A DNA stretch of 64,000 nt from Mariannaea sp. PMI_226. Taxonomy: Eukaryota > Ascomycota > Sordariomycetes > Hypocreales > Nectriaceae. The stretch spans positions 1,364,001 through 1,428,000 of the forward strand of contig JANFOG010000005.1 of assembly GCA_024336345.1 (NCBI GenBank), written 5' to 3'. Below are positions 48,023 through 59,894 of the stretch, in pieces. The notes under the pieces are model-generated. The model was not told where the DNA came from. It made no database searches and was given only the letters and a program-made list of their open reading frames with translations. How positions within the stretch are numbered: position 1 is the stretch's first letter; the number at the start of each line of letters is the position of its first letter. Position numbers and translations under genes: made by a program.

Positions 48023-50457
48023 GGTGTTCGAGATTTTAGCTGACTTTGTTCGTTTCGTACTTTTGTCGTTTGTTGTCGATGGTTGATGTTATCCAAGCCG
48101 AACGCTAGACGAAGGGGGGGGGAGAGGATCTGGCTTGTGTAAATAGCTTAGCCTGGCGAAGGCCACGCAGGTTTTATTTGGCGTAAACGCAGGGCTGCCC
48201 ATTGATCAGTCGATGTTATGCATCGCTGCAGCTCTTGATGCCGTTTTTCGATAAGGCTTTTCCGTTGTTGGGCAAGAAGCTGGTCAGCGGGAGAAAGGGA
48301 ATGCGAGGCTTCCGGCATCGTTGGGCTATACGGTCGAAATGGGCGATATCCAACAAGGGAGATGGCCTACCAGGAGGTGTGAGGCTGGCGGCCGTGCAGC
48401 GGGCCAACGCAGCCAACTAACGTAAGTCCAGCTCTGTATGGAACTATACAACAGTTGGGTTTAGCGATTGAGGCTTAGTTGCTCCCCTTGGGCACCAGGG
48501 TCAACTCGACGTGTCGCGTCTGGGGCATGCCGCATTATTCCAGGCACAAAACTACGGCCAATGAAACTGGCCGGCATGCAGCAGCATAATTTTGCGTCCA
48601 ATGGACAATTCTGGGGCTCGTGCAACTGACAAAGTTGTGACAACGCGCCTGTTGTGAGCCCCGGTTCCGAGCTCACCGAAGCCACGCACGTCGCTACAAA
48701 GGGTCAGGCTCAGCATGGAGCGGCGTTAGAGCACGTCTGACGTCAACAAGAGGGTGGGCAGCCCGGCCAATCACCATCTCGTCGTCGGCTGAATGCACGC
48801 GCCTTGATGTCCAGAAGAGCGATGGGATCTCGCTACCACGAGGTCGGGCTCCAATGATGATGCCTTAAGCATGACCGCTCAGGACCGCCCAGGACCGCCC
48901 AGAGACTCGGCTCTCCTGTGTTGTCAACGGGAGATTAAAAACGGCCTCTTACATCTGCGATGCTACCGCGTGACATGGCAGCTTTTCCTGTGCAAAGATC
49001 CAGGTGACTAGGTCGTTGGCTGCTCTGCCTCAACGTCGGGCCTTAAGGTGCTTGTTTTCTCTTCTCTCACAGGCTCCCGGCTCCAATCAAGACACACTTC
49101 GGCACGGTTTGCTTCATTCTGCTTACCACCATATGCCGTACATAATGCTGTACCTACCTACACACTCCTACAATCCTACACACTCCTACACACCTTTACA
49201 CGCTACAGGCTACAGCACATCATTGTCTCGGACGCTGCTAGCCGCACGTCAGTACGCAGGGCTGCCTCACAGATGGATGCTATTACACGTGGGCTCTTGC
49301 CTCAAACGTACCATTTGCTTGATAATGTGTTGGTTATGATGAAATATGGGAGCCCAGTTCCATAATGTAAACCTCAGGCCCTATTAGCTGAAAAGAAAGG
49401 TGAGAGGGTGAAAAAAAGTCAGAGGATGAAGGGTGCAGAGAGGGTGAGGAGCCAGATTTGATAGTGTTTGTGATATTAATTGTCGCCGGAAGTTTTATGC
49501 CCCATGACTATTGGTTTTCAGTCAGTCAGTCAGTCAGAGTTTGTCCAGGACTTAGATGTGTCGGTGATCTCCAAACTCCATCATCACAGAGCCCTTGGCA
49601 TTCAAGGCTGTTTGGAAAGACCAGCAACGTGTTGGGTCATTTCTAGGCTACAGTGAAGCCTCAGATTGTGGTCAGCTATTCGCACAAGGCACCCATCGTA
49701 TTCAGAATATTCAAATACAGGTACTTGAAAGCTTGTGCATTGGGCATTTGTCAAATATCAATGACATGCTAATCGTTCTAAGTTGACTGTGTCGGACTGG
49801 ATAGACTGGAAGCTAAATAGGAACAAGGAAAAGAGGTCTGATTTATATCGAGTCCTTGGCATGTCTGCCTTGCAATAACCACAATATCAGTGATATAGTT
49901 CGAACTCGGTTCTATACTGCACCCAACTATACAATGGCTTCAGTTTAATGTAGCTACCTTGGTGTAAATACAACTGACCGCTTGAGGTAGATCTACTACT
50001 TATACCCAAAAGGTTGGCATCGGACCAAACGATCACATCGGTGTGAGGGACCTATCAGATCCCTGACGTTTGACTTGCCGGCTTTCTCGGGCCTTGCCTT
50101 GGCCGCTAAGTAGTTACTAGCAGGAAAGTTTGAAAGCCGTCACGCAGGGTGCTCCAGTTTGAGCACTGTATGTTCATCTCCCGTGCGGCTGTAAATAGAT
50201 GCGCGGGGCATGAGTGGGATCGCCGGCTCTGGCACAATATTTTGTGCTGAGTGATGCTCGAACCTTGATGACGGACTCATTTCGTACGGTGCACAGAGCT
50301 AGCTTGTCAGTATATCCGCACTGTCCCATGACGTTTTTCACAGACCTCTTGGCCAAGACTCGGCAGCTCAGACCTACAGTAGTACGTAGCTTCAACCCCG
50401 CCGGAATGTGCCCATCTTGTGGTCCATCTACAGTCTACCTTCATCATCACCGCCAAG
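48023..50457. other. Divergent region between the C2H2 gene and SRO7
   Basis: Contents are a G tract near 48,113-48,122, repeated GACCGCCCAG at about 48,882-48,902, TACAC-rich steps at 49,155-49,205 and a GTCA tetranucleotide run at 49,520-49,537. Short frames (48202-48420, 49004-49365, 50214-50474) show no domain. Confidence 0.5.
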
Positions 50458-53400
50458 ATGGCGCATTTCCTTAGGAGCAAGCAAGTTGGCATGCAGAATG
50501 ACCTCTCTGCGACCATCCGACCCGAGCTGTTTATGCCAGATGATCATGCACGCTATGGAATCAACTCTCAAATCAGGTTTGCCCCTCCATAACCCTTCAT
50601 GACCCTTCCCGCAGGTCCCCGTCTCGTTCCCGTCGATGCCCGTCGCTAACTTTGCTGGCGCTGTAGCTGCCTCGCCTACGATCCCGTTCAATCTTTGCTT
50701 GCCCTAGCGACCCGTGAGAGTAAATTTGGCTGCGGAAAGGTATACATCTTCGGTCAGCGTCGTGTCCAAAAGATCATCGAACCTCCCCGAGCCAGCTCGT
50801 TTCAGTTTGTCCAATTCAGCGGCAACCGGCTTGTGACCTTGGATTCGAAGAATGAGCTGGGCGTCTGGAGCCTCGACACAACCGAGCGCATCTTCGCACT
50901 GGTAGTTGCGGGGAATGTCGTCTCAATGGTATCAGATCCCATGCTGGACTGGGTCTTCATCGGCACACAGAGCGGAGATGTCATGGCGTTCGATTTGGAT
51001 CGAGGTAGTCTTGCACGGTCCTTTCGCTTACCCAACTTTTGGAAGGAAAAGTATCCGGGTACCAAGCTTTCTACACTTGTGTCCTTGTCGCTTCATCCTA
51101 GAGATATAGGGAAGCTCCTCATCGCCTATTCAAACGGAGCTGTCATTTATTCCTTCAAGCAAAATCGACCAGTCCAGTTTTTTGACTATCTTGTCCCTGC
51201 CGGCGCTCCGGGCGGCAATGGAGTCGGAACTGATGCAGCTCGCAAGCCCAGACTCACACATGCCCTGTGGCACCCCTCCGGAACCTTCATTTTGACGGCG
51301 CATGAAGACGGAAGCTTAGTTTTCTGGGATATCAAGGAAGAAAAGGTCATCATGGCAAGAACCTTGACAGAATTCAACGTGAACAAGCCTGGTCCTCAAC
51401 CTGGCGGAACAGGTTACGCGGATCCCATCACCAACATTGCCTGGTGTTGTAAGGAGAATTGCGACGATAGTGGATTGCTGATTGCTGGAGGGCAAACCCT
51501 CGATGCATCACACAAAGGCTTGACATTCATTGATTTAGGAGTCACGCCCATATACGCCACATCATCTTGGCAAGTTTTGGCTGATTACTTCCGGGGCAAG
51601 GGTGCAACTTTCCTGCCTCTGCCTTCAGGCGCCGAAGCAGTTGACTTTTTGCTTATTCCGCGACTCTCGCCTCACTTTGCTGGAGCCCAGGACCCCATCG
51701 CTCTTATTTGTTTACTTACATCCGGCGAGCTTTTCACCATGAGCTTTCCTTCTGGATATCCGATTAGCCCGACAAATCAACTCCACCCATCCGTCTTCTT
51801 CGTCCATCCTTTCATATCGAAAGTCAATGTTTCGTGCCTAGAAAGACCTAGATGGCTAACTATGTTCGAGAAGCGCAATCAGGGAGATCCCCTTTTGAAG
51901 GGAGGCGCAGAAGGCCCTAGACCACGAAAACGATTCGAAGAACGTACCATTATTCAGGCTGCACACGCAGACAGCATTATCAGGATCTGGGACTCAGGCC
52001 ATGCGGACGACATTGAGAATGGAAACGTTCTTCAGGTCGATGTTGCTCGAGCTCTTGATCGGTCCGACGACATTGAAATCACGACCATGAGCATGGCAGG
52101 CAGTTCGGGCGAGTTCCTTGTTGGTACCCGCACAGGAGAAGCCATCATTTACCGGTGGGGAACAAATCGATTCTTTGGCAAGGACAATTCACCACAACTA
52201 GACCCCAACCCCAAGGGATTGACCGACATCAGTTCTCGAGCAGAACCCACTCTCAAGGAGGGACTCCAGCCGTCTATCCTCTATGAAATGGTCCAAGGAC
52301 CTATTACAGCCGCGCAGATCTCGAATGTTGGCTTTGTTGCCGTGGGGTCTGAACTCGGATTTTTTACCATCATTGATCTCCGTGGCCCCTCGATTATCTA
52401 CCAGGCACCCATGACAGATTTTGCCAAGCAAGATAAACGCTCGTCCTTCCTTAGAGGGCACCACCGCGGAGGCTCCGAGCCGCAAAAGGAGTGGGCGGTG
52501 GTTATCGAGTTTGGCGTGATGACCTTGGACGAGGACAAATACTCAAGTATTTGTTGCTTTGTAGGAACAAACCTAGGGAAAGTCATCACACTCAAGTTAC
52601 TTCCCAACAACGACGGCACGTATTCTGTAAAGGTGGCAGGATTTGTAGCCTTCGACTCTCAAGTCATTTCATTGAATCCGATTGACGCAGGTACTGGAAA
52701 ATCTGCCATCGCCACCGGTCAGAATGTGGCGGGTCTGAGAGAAGGCCAACAAATTGATGGCGTGCTTGTTGCAGGTTTGTCTGGCTACTATTATATATGA
52801 ATGAGCATACAGCTTACTATGTCACAGTTACACAAACTGGTATCCGGATTTTCAGGCCCGCCAACTCAAAGGGAGCTTCAAAGGACTACGATGACATCGT
52901 CTGTGAGTCGGCCAGTGTCGCGGAGCTCGAGTTGCAGGGTTTTGCAGTTGTGGGACTCTTTGGAGATCGAACCGCGAGAGCTTTCTCTATTCCAGGCCTA
53001 AAGGATATCGGCAAGGCCAACCTTCCGATGGTTGATATGAACCGCCGTGCCGCGTCTACTGTTACCCCAACTGGCGACATCTTTGCTTGGTCAGGTCCAA
53101 GTGAGCTGGCCGTTATCCACGTCTGGGGCACAGGCAAGCCCCTTCAGCAGTCTCCTGATATACTGATCAACGACAAACTGGAATGCCCGCCTCGTCCAAC
53201 AATCTCAAATCTACAGTGGATCTCGGGTACCCAGTATGTCTCACCTACAGACCTAGATCTATTAGTTGGCGGCCCAGATCGACCGCCGAGCAAGCGAATG
53301 TTAGCGGCAGCTGCGGCTGAGCAACGTGCTGCTAGGACTGGTCAATCTCTAGCAGGGTCAAGTCAGGAAGGCTGGGGGGATTATCTTACCCGGCAGTTGA

Positions 53401-53549
53401 ACGAACGAACAGAGAAGCTGAACATGATGGGGGACAGTATGGACAACCTGCAAGAACAAAGCGCTGGGTGGGCAAACGATGTGAACAGCTTTCTCAACAA
53501 ACAAAAGCGAAATGTCATTATGGGAGGTCTCAAGAGCAAATTCTTTTAG
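50458..53549 (+). CDS. sro7: Lgl/tomosyn-family exocytosis protein (Sro7/Sro77 homologue)
   Basis: Exons 50458-50576, 50667-52774 and 52828-53549 give 982 residues, near the 1033 of yeast Sro7. The second join uses GTCACAG|TTACAC because it restores GVLVAVTQTGIRIFRP, conserved in the family; an earlier acceptor would leave a 38-base intron. The body is a double WD40-type propeller (for example LVTLDSKNELGVWSLDTTE, PSGTFILTAHEDGSLVFWDI). The C-terminal 60 residues (LNERTEKLNMMGDSMDNLQEQ) resemble an R-SNARE-like helix, as in tomosyn. Sro7 binds the t-SNARE Sec9 and the Rab Sec4 to promote docking of Golgi-derived vesicles at growth sites. The start codon lies in MAHFLRSKQVGMQNDLS, typical of the family. 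Confidence 0.94.
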
Positions 53550-54424
53550 AGATTTTTTTTGTATTACTGGAAGTGTACGATCTCCTTCCAATGTCTAGTT
53601 GTGTTCAAAGAAAGAAAGCCTATCATGAAGATAAAACTTTCTGTTTTCAGCTCTCGTTGATACCAAGCTATAGTTTTGATAACCAATTATACACAGTAGA
53701 GTACTGTAAGAAGAAGATTTAGTTCTACTGCAAGCCATGGATTCTCTTATATATATATATATATAGAGTAAAAATCTTGGTCAAAACGTCGCTCTGTGAT
53801 GTTAGCGTACAATCCCTCAAGCGTGGCTTTGCCTTGGGGGGGGGGGGGGGGGGGGGGGGGCCTTCAATGGCTTTTCGACTACTGGATTTTGATTGAAGCT
53901 GATGGTTCTGAATGGATTGGCGGAGTTAATGAGAATGTTCAGATTAGCGCCGAGTTTACCAACATGTGTCTGTCAAATCGGCCCAACGGCTGCGCATAAT
54001 AGTGTGATGAGAGGAAGTAGGAAGGGAAAAGAGCAATATTCCCTTGGAAGCCAAGCAAGCCATTTGGCTATATTGTATCACATCCACGTGTCCTACCTCT
54101 TCTCTTTTCGCCCTTTTAACTGTATTACTTCAGAAAGCCAAACTTTGTAGTGTTGGAATGGACAAATTGATAGCTATTTATTTTTCTCTACCTGACGGCT
54201 TCCGAGTCCCGTAAGATATGCATTTCTAAAATAGAGAGAAGGCAATCTAGGATGTAATCAGATATGAAACACTCTATACCGAACATTATATTAGTTGCTG
54301 AAGAACGTGTTGAATTTATCAGGTGGAATTTTGTCCTCAGATCTAGAGTGCTCAACACCACAGAGACTTTGATCGTCATCATTTTCAATCTATGTAATAT
54401 ACGTTGCACTTTCGGTCTTCTCGC
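53550..54424. other. Convergent intergenic region with AT and G tracts
   Basis: Downstream of SRO7 are an (AT)n run at 53749-53764 and a 25-base G tract, followed by AT-rich DNA. No coding frame is convincing. Confidence 0.6.
53836..53860 (+). repeat. 25-base G homopolymer
   Basis: An unbroken run of 25 G about 290 bases after the SRO7 stop; the length may be unreliable in the assembly. Confidence 0.85.
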
Positions 54425-55258
54425 CTATTTTTCAGATAAATCTAGCCAAGATCCAGAGGGTTGTACACGTTCATGCTGTGTTGAGGCTGCCATTGTAACT
54501 TCGGAATCAAGGATGCCGGACTCCTTCTGCTCCTCGTTGTCAGATAACTCAAAGGGCCACTTGGGATGATTCGGGCCTGGGTAGATTGTCTGCCCTCTAT
54601 CATATTCAAAAAGTTCATCCTCAAGGTTGCTAGGTTTGTTTGCAGAGGCATCGGAGCGATCGAATTCAGGCTCTGTTGTATCCTCCCTCCTCTCTGTCGT
54701 TCTGAGCGCGTTGATAGCCGTTCTATCCTGTATGAATGACCTCATACTAAGCGGTAGCGGTGGAATCAGAAGCTTTGGAAGAGATGGAGGCCTTACAGAA
54801 TCTAGACCTCCCAGGGGAGCGGATTGAGGTCTCGATTCCGAAATGGACTGAGCACGAGAGGGTGGCCGACTTATAGTGCTGGGAGTCACCACCACACGAG
54901 CTTGTGATGGAGCCCTTTGAGATTGTTTGCGCATCTTCATTCTCTCCAATGCCTGTCGAAGTCTGGCATTCTCTGCTTCAAAATCATTGATTGTCGCTAA
55001 CCTGTTGAACTGGCTTCTCTGGAAAACCTCGTCAGCCTCCTTCCATCGCCGCTCAAGTTTCTCCAACTTCTTTGCAGTTTTTCTCTCTTCCTTGATTGCC
55101 ATGATGATGTCTCTGCGCGATATGCAGTACAGGCATATAAGTGATACCAAGATCACAGCTAAGATGACTGTGGTGGCTATAAGACCCTTCACCGTCGCTG
55201 TGAGATCGTCAGGCGCAGCTCGGCGCGTAAAGGCGATGGGAAGGTTGGTGGGTGGCAT
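54425..55258 (-). CDS. Unrecognised single-pass membrane protein with coiled coil
   Basis: A single exon encodes 277 residues. A short polar N-terminus is followed by one hydrophobic helix (about 25-46), then a charged coiled-coil segment (about 50-112, KEERKTAKKLEKLERRWKEA, FEAENARLRQALERMKM). The rest is Ser/Pro/Arg-rich and probably disordered, with SRPPSRAQSISESRPQS-like phosphosite patterns and an acidic C-terminus. There is no cleaved signal peptide, so the N-terminus probably faces the lumen or outside and the coiled coil the cytosol, or the reverse. I do not recognise the family. Intact frame, coding-like composition and a clean start support a real gene. Confidence 0.8.
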   Translation of the reverse strand: MPPTNLPIAFTRRAAPDDLTATVKGLIATTVILAVILVSLICLYCISRRDIIMAIKEERKTAKKLEKLERRWKEADEVFQRSQFNRLATINDFEAENARLRQALERMKMRKQSQRAPSQARVVVTPSTISRPPSRAQSISESRPQSAPLGGLDSVRPPSLPKLLIPPLPLSMRSFIQDRTAINALRTTERREDTTEPEFDRSDASANKPSNLEDELFEYDRGQTIYPGPNHPKWPFELSDNEEQKESGILDSEVTMAASTQHERVQPSGSWLDLSEK

Positions 55259-56078
55259 TTTGAATTTCTAGGTCTGAAGGACTGAGTGAGGAACGAATGA
55301 AGTGGTATGGGTATGTGAGTATGGTTGGAAGCAGTAAGAGGATAATTCTTGCTTCCTCTTCTCAGGAAGAAAATGGTTGCAGCAGGGCTTTCTTGAAGTT
55401 GTCTTGAAAGTTATATATCCAGAGAATAATACCCCTTTGATGGATGTGCTGCATGAATGGCTGAAAACTAGAACTCAATATGTTGTTCAATTTAATCAAG
55501 CACCCGATTATTAAATATCATTGTCAACAACGTTGGGAATAGCTGTGAACAAGGTGACGTGTGTTCGGAGACCAAACGCAACTGCACAAAGGGATCTGGT
55601 CTTACGAACAGACCCAACGCCTAATACCCATGTACGCCTCACCACTGGTTTTCAGATCATTGAGAAATGAAGTAAGCAGGGTGCCAGATATATTCGAGGG
55701 AGGAATCATTTTCTCGCACATGACGAGTTGCTTGTAGCACAGATAGAGAGAAGAAGAAAGGTCACAACACGTCTGGACCACGGAGAAATTGGGGGAAAAC
55801 AGGAAGAATGGGTATTATTAGAACTCTGGAAGCCTCACCTATGTGCTCTGCGGATATCTTGGTGCAACGCACATCCAGGGTTGGTCCAGGCTCTTGAGTG
55901 GGTTCAAGATGCAACTCCTTTTTGAAGCAGCTGAGATGATACATGAATTTTTTTTCTTTTCCAGCCCGCTCATGTCAGTTTGACTGTCTCTTTTCAAGGA
56001 CACTCTGTCCAGCTTCATTTCCCTCACACACAAAAGGCTGCCTTTTCCTCCCCAACAAAAAAAGTCGTGCGTGACTCT
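55259..56078. other. Intergenic, leader of the membrane protein and 3' flank of SmF
   Basis: No gene is visible. Short frames at 55728-55925 and on the other strand lack domains. Confidence 0.6.
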
Positions 56079-56439
56079 CTAATCCGACATCGACACATCC
56101 TTCTCCTTGTCATCGGCTCCTCGCACCCACAGAACGTTGTTGCATCTGTATGAAAATGAGTCAGCTGGCCCTCTCGAACTGGGAGGGTAAAGAGGGGAAG
56201 GGGAGAAGACTGGAAGAAGAAAAACTCTTCAGAACACACCTGATCAATACCTGGCCCAGTGAGCCAGTGAGCTTGTCGTCGACGTACTCCTCGGTACCGG
56301 ACAGCTGGAGGTTCATGTAGCTGTCGACAGAGACCAAGGTGCCCTTGTACTCGACCTCACCCCATTTTAGGCGGACAAAGATGGGCTTGTTGACGAGATC
56401 TTGCAGCATGGGCCGCGGGTTGGTCGGTACGAAGCTCAT
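56079..56439 (-). CDS. smf: Small nuclear ribonucleoprotein F (SmF)
   Basis: Exons 56439-56240 and 56145-56079 give 88 residues, the usual length for SmF. The Sm1 motif ([20 protein letters not shown], with DSYMNLQL) is in exon 1. The Sm2 motif is formed across the join: [15 protein letters not shown], where SmF proteins normally carry IRCNNVLY(I/V)RG. SmF is one of the seven proteins of the ring that assembles on the Sm site of U1, U2, U4 and U5 snRNAs, and so acts in pre-mRNA splicing. The tail is short and acidic ([11 protein letters not shown]). It is divergent from the SDR gene. Confidence 0.95.
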
Positions 56440-57537
56440 CTTGGCGGTTGTGATGAGTTGAGGTCGGCTTGACTGAGCTTTCAGGTGGCTTGGGAGGCGC
56501 GATTCGAGCCTTATCGCGTTTTGATGTGGCTCCAGGCTGAGTCTTTTGGTAGGTGGAGAAAGCTGTGCCTGAGGACGCAGGGATGACTAAGCCAAGCTCT
56601 GGTGTGCACGTACCCACAAGTGAGTCTTGTTGTGATGGCTGGATATCTTGCTCTGTGCTTCTGGCTTCTGGCTTGGAGGGAGAGGGCGACGTCTGAGCTG
56701 GGCGGTAAATAGGGATAAGAGATACAGTAATCGATTAACAGTTGCGCTGTACAAAGCACGCGGTCTAACTACTTGGACTGTTGTCGGCGTCGTATTATTT
56801 CCCTAATTGGTAACCAATAGATGAGCAGATCCTAGCTTGTGCTGCCACTCGTCCGTACACTGGTCTGTCATGAGTCTTCCAACATGAAGTAGCAAAGCAC
56901 CTCACTCTAATATATTTTCTGCACCTGGTTCTTGTTAGCATATCACTACGAATGTTGTTCAAGAAAAGATGAGGTGTCCGATGATCTGCCACACCATCAT
57001 GTAGCCCTATGTTGGACTGGAAACGTTGGGAGCTCATTCAATACCCGTGGGTACCTTATCAATTCGTTAGGTAGGGAGGCAGGGAGGTAGGGAGGTAGGG
57101 ACCTAATGTCAGAATACGTCCTAGAACGTCTCCAGGCGCTCCTCCAACACCTCTAGGGTAGTCTTATTTTGCGACATCTTAAACGATGATAAGCTCATAG
57201 GAATCATTCATCGCATCATGGCACAAAAAGCTTTGTAATCCTAACTTATCGGTCAGACAGCATCTACTGACTTTAATTTCACCACCAAGTCCCTTTCCGA
57301 TTGGACTTCTTCTTGCTTCTCGTAGCGGGATGCAATTATTAAGCGTTTCCTTCCCCGCTTCCGGGAGAATTACGCCATGAATAATACCTACGACACGTGA
57401 TCAGGTATAAGAAGCCCAACTTGCATCTGAGTCTCCCAAGATTCTTCCCATCTTTCCAACAAGCGAGAAGTTGACTTCACATAGTTTCTCACTAATAGCC
57501 CTTTCAACATTCTGCCAACAATTGACGGCTACTGAAC
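56440..57537. other. Divergent region, SmF / SDR
   Basis: A purine-rich array of GGGAGGTA steps lies at 57067-57100. A frame at 56357-56759 (minus) continues upstream of SmF but has no support. No gene seen. Confidence 0.55.
57067..57100. repeat. GGGAGGTA short tandem repeat
   Basis: Four units of GGGAGG(T/C)A, related to the TACC motif on the other strand. Confidence 0.6.
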
Positions 57538-58474
57538 ATGGCTTCCGCACCATTCTACGCTCTGGTCGCTGGCGCGGGCGCCGGCACAGGTGAGACAAGC
57601 TAACCCCTTCAGGCCACACTTACATCGGTATCCCTTTGGTGAGTGAGCTCAAGCTGAATATCGACAGGTCGATCCGTGGCTCTCAAATTCGCGAAGGCCT
57701 ACCCTGTCGTTGTTCTGGCTAGAAATCCTGAAAGCTACAAGGATATCGTCTCTGAGATTAAGCAATCAGGTGGCCATGCGGTGGGTATCTCTGCCGACAT
57801 TGTTGACTCGAATTCTGTGAATTCTGCGTTTGAGACGATCAAGAAGGAGCTCCCTGGAAGTAAACTAGCTGCCGCTATTTACAATGTCAGTGGAGGCTTC
57901 GTGAAGAAGCCGTTCCTTGAATTGAAGGTTGACGACTTGGATGCCAATATTGACACCACAGTGTAAGTGCATGTGATTTCCAATCGCAGTCATCTAATTC
58001 TTACCAACGCATCATTGTAGGCGAGGTTTCTTTGGGTTTGCCCAGAAATCTTTGCCATTGCTCCTTGATTCCGTTTCAGGCTCACCTCACCCTCCATCAC
58101 TACTCATTACTGGTGCTACGGCATCCGTTAAAGGATCTGCGCAATTCGGTTCTTTCGCCGCTGGTAAGTTTGCGCTGAGGGCATTGGGCCAGTCCTTGGC
58201 TCGTGAATTCGGACCCCAGGGTGTTCATGTTGCTCATGTGCTTGTCGACGGAATAATCGACATGCCGAGAACAAGGCAATATGGTATCAACGGGCCCGAG
58301 GACTCAATGCTCAAACCAGATGCGGTACGTCCATATTTCTACAGCTGAATGCAGAGGATGAAGCTGATCATAATTATGTCACAGATTGCGGAAACATACT
58401 GGCATTTGCACACGCAGCATCGCTCAACTTTCACACAGGAGCTCGATATAAGGCCATATACCGAAAAATTCTAA
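57538..58474 (+). CDS. Atypical short-chain dehydrogenase/reductase-like protein
   Basis: Four exons (57538-57589, 57668-57962, 58021-58324, 58385-58474) give 246 residues with a Rossmann fold. The glycine motif GAGAGTG is at 12-18, split by the first intron; NVSGG takes the place of the usual NNAG. Where the catalytic Y-x3-K stands in classical SDRs, the sequence reads F161-x3-K165, and the expected serine about 13 residues earlier is Ala/Thr (GATASVKG). The segment FALRALGQSLAREFGPQGVHVAHV is shared with a known group of fungal and bacterial SDR-like proteins that also lack this tyrosine. It probably binds NAD(P)(H), but classical hydride transfer by Tyr/Ser cannot be assumed. The short C-terminus (IRPYTEKF) is normal for that group. 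Confidence 0.88.
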
Positions 58475-59894
58475 GCCTTAGTTACGACTACAGCACATAG
58501 AAGCCGCAACAGAACATAGATCGGCTTGGGCGTGCAACAGAGGTAATACCTGTGGCTGTAGCACATATATAATAACATGTTATTTTCTGGATTATACATG
58601 TCCTCCCAGAATGTACCAAACGTGTTCTCGCGGCGGGTGTACCAGACTTGTGCAGTTTTTCTGTCGAGGCCCTCGGTGATTAAGCTATTCATCGTGCGAC
58701 ATGTCTTCAACTTAAATGAGTGTCCCAGCACCACATCCTCAGCGATTGATAGTTTTTGGTGTCAATGTATACAAGGGATGAAGCAAATGCTGAAAACCTT
58801 CCAGTTTTCACCCCTAGGACACACAGTGGAAAGTTCAATCTTGGGAACGATGCGATGTGACATACTCAGGGGGGGCATGTGTTCTCGAAGCTTACAAAAA
58901 TGCATCTGTGGAAGATCATCAATTACACGACCGACTCGCTACATGGTCTCCATTAGAACAATCAGGGAGATACGTATGATTTCCACTCAAAGGGCGGGAG
59001 GCCATCCATGATCTGAGGAGGCACTGCCAAGCTCTCAGAAGAAAAAAAAAACCGTATATGAACATTCAAGAGCTGACGCGTTGGCTAATCGCGTTATTAG
59101 AATGTGATGTTTTGGTTAGTTGTTTACTTTCATCTTTGTTGCACAGAAACTCACTTCACGAGGCACAAGAAGGCTGGCTGGGTTTGGTTGGGATCGCAAC
59201 TTGACAGACTGAGACACTCATGTCATGCGCGAAGCCGAGATGTTAAGCTTAGTATTATGGATGTGTGTGCTCAGTAGAGCAGCCAGTTGGTGGACTCCTC
59301 TTCATGGAATGTCAAGTACCTGACAACACCAATCTAGTGATTAAACCCAGGAGTAAACACTATGCGGCACCGATCAGAAAACATTCCTCGGGACCAACAG
59401 GGACATTATAGCTCTTCGTAGGGGACCATTGGAGACTAGGGGCATGTGATGGCAACCATTTACATGCTTCCACTGTCTGAGACACTCTGCGATATGGGCC
59501 GAATCGTCGCCGCCCAGCAAGGGCCATTGGAACGCTCTGGTAGCAGCTTTCTGCTTGGGCAATAATTCAACATCGCCAATCTCTATTCTGGGCGCATTCC
59601 GACAGTGTCGGTTGAGGTAGAAGCACCATCAGGTCAACAGATGGCGGGATATTGAGGGGTCGCGGGGGTTCGGTCAGTCACCTCTTGGTTATAAGAAGAG
59701 GTCATCTTGCGCCTCCAATGGGTTGATCACCAGCCAGCTTGAGCTTTCTCAGCAATTAGATAGCTTTGTCGCTCCTTTCTTCAATCCACCTGGTGGACTC
59801 ACTCTCTTTGAATTACTTCGTCATCACTCATTTATTGACTCTTGTTTTTTTTATTCTTCTGAGATAGCGGTAGCCTTCCAATCACTGATTCAAG
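58475..59894. other. Upstream region of the His-rich protein gene
   Basis: No coding frame is convincing. The last 150 bases are CT-rich with a TTATAAG box about 200 bases before the start codon, consistent with a strong fungal promoter. Confidence 0.5.
59689..59695 (+). promoter_or_regulatory. Possible TATA box of the His-rich gene
   Basis: TTATAAG lies about 200 bases before the ATG and precedes a pyrimidine-rich leader; position fits a fungal promoter with a moderate leader, but there is no direct proof. Confidence 0.35.

Noticed and set aside
49895..49925. GTTCGAAC-like sequence resembling a tRNA B box
   Set aside because: Flanks do not form a T-arm stem and no A box or acceptor stem lies at the right distance.
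52775..52812. 38-base intron in SRO7 using the CATACAG acceptor
   Set aside because: Shorter than usual fungal introns; the next acceptor (intron 52775-52827) restores the conserved VTQT segment.
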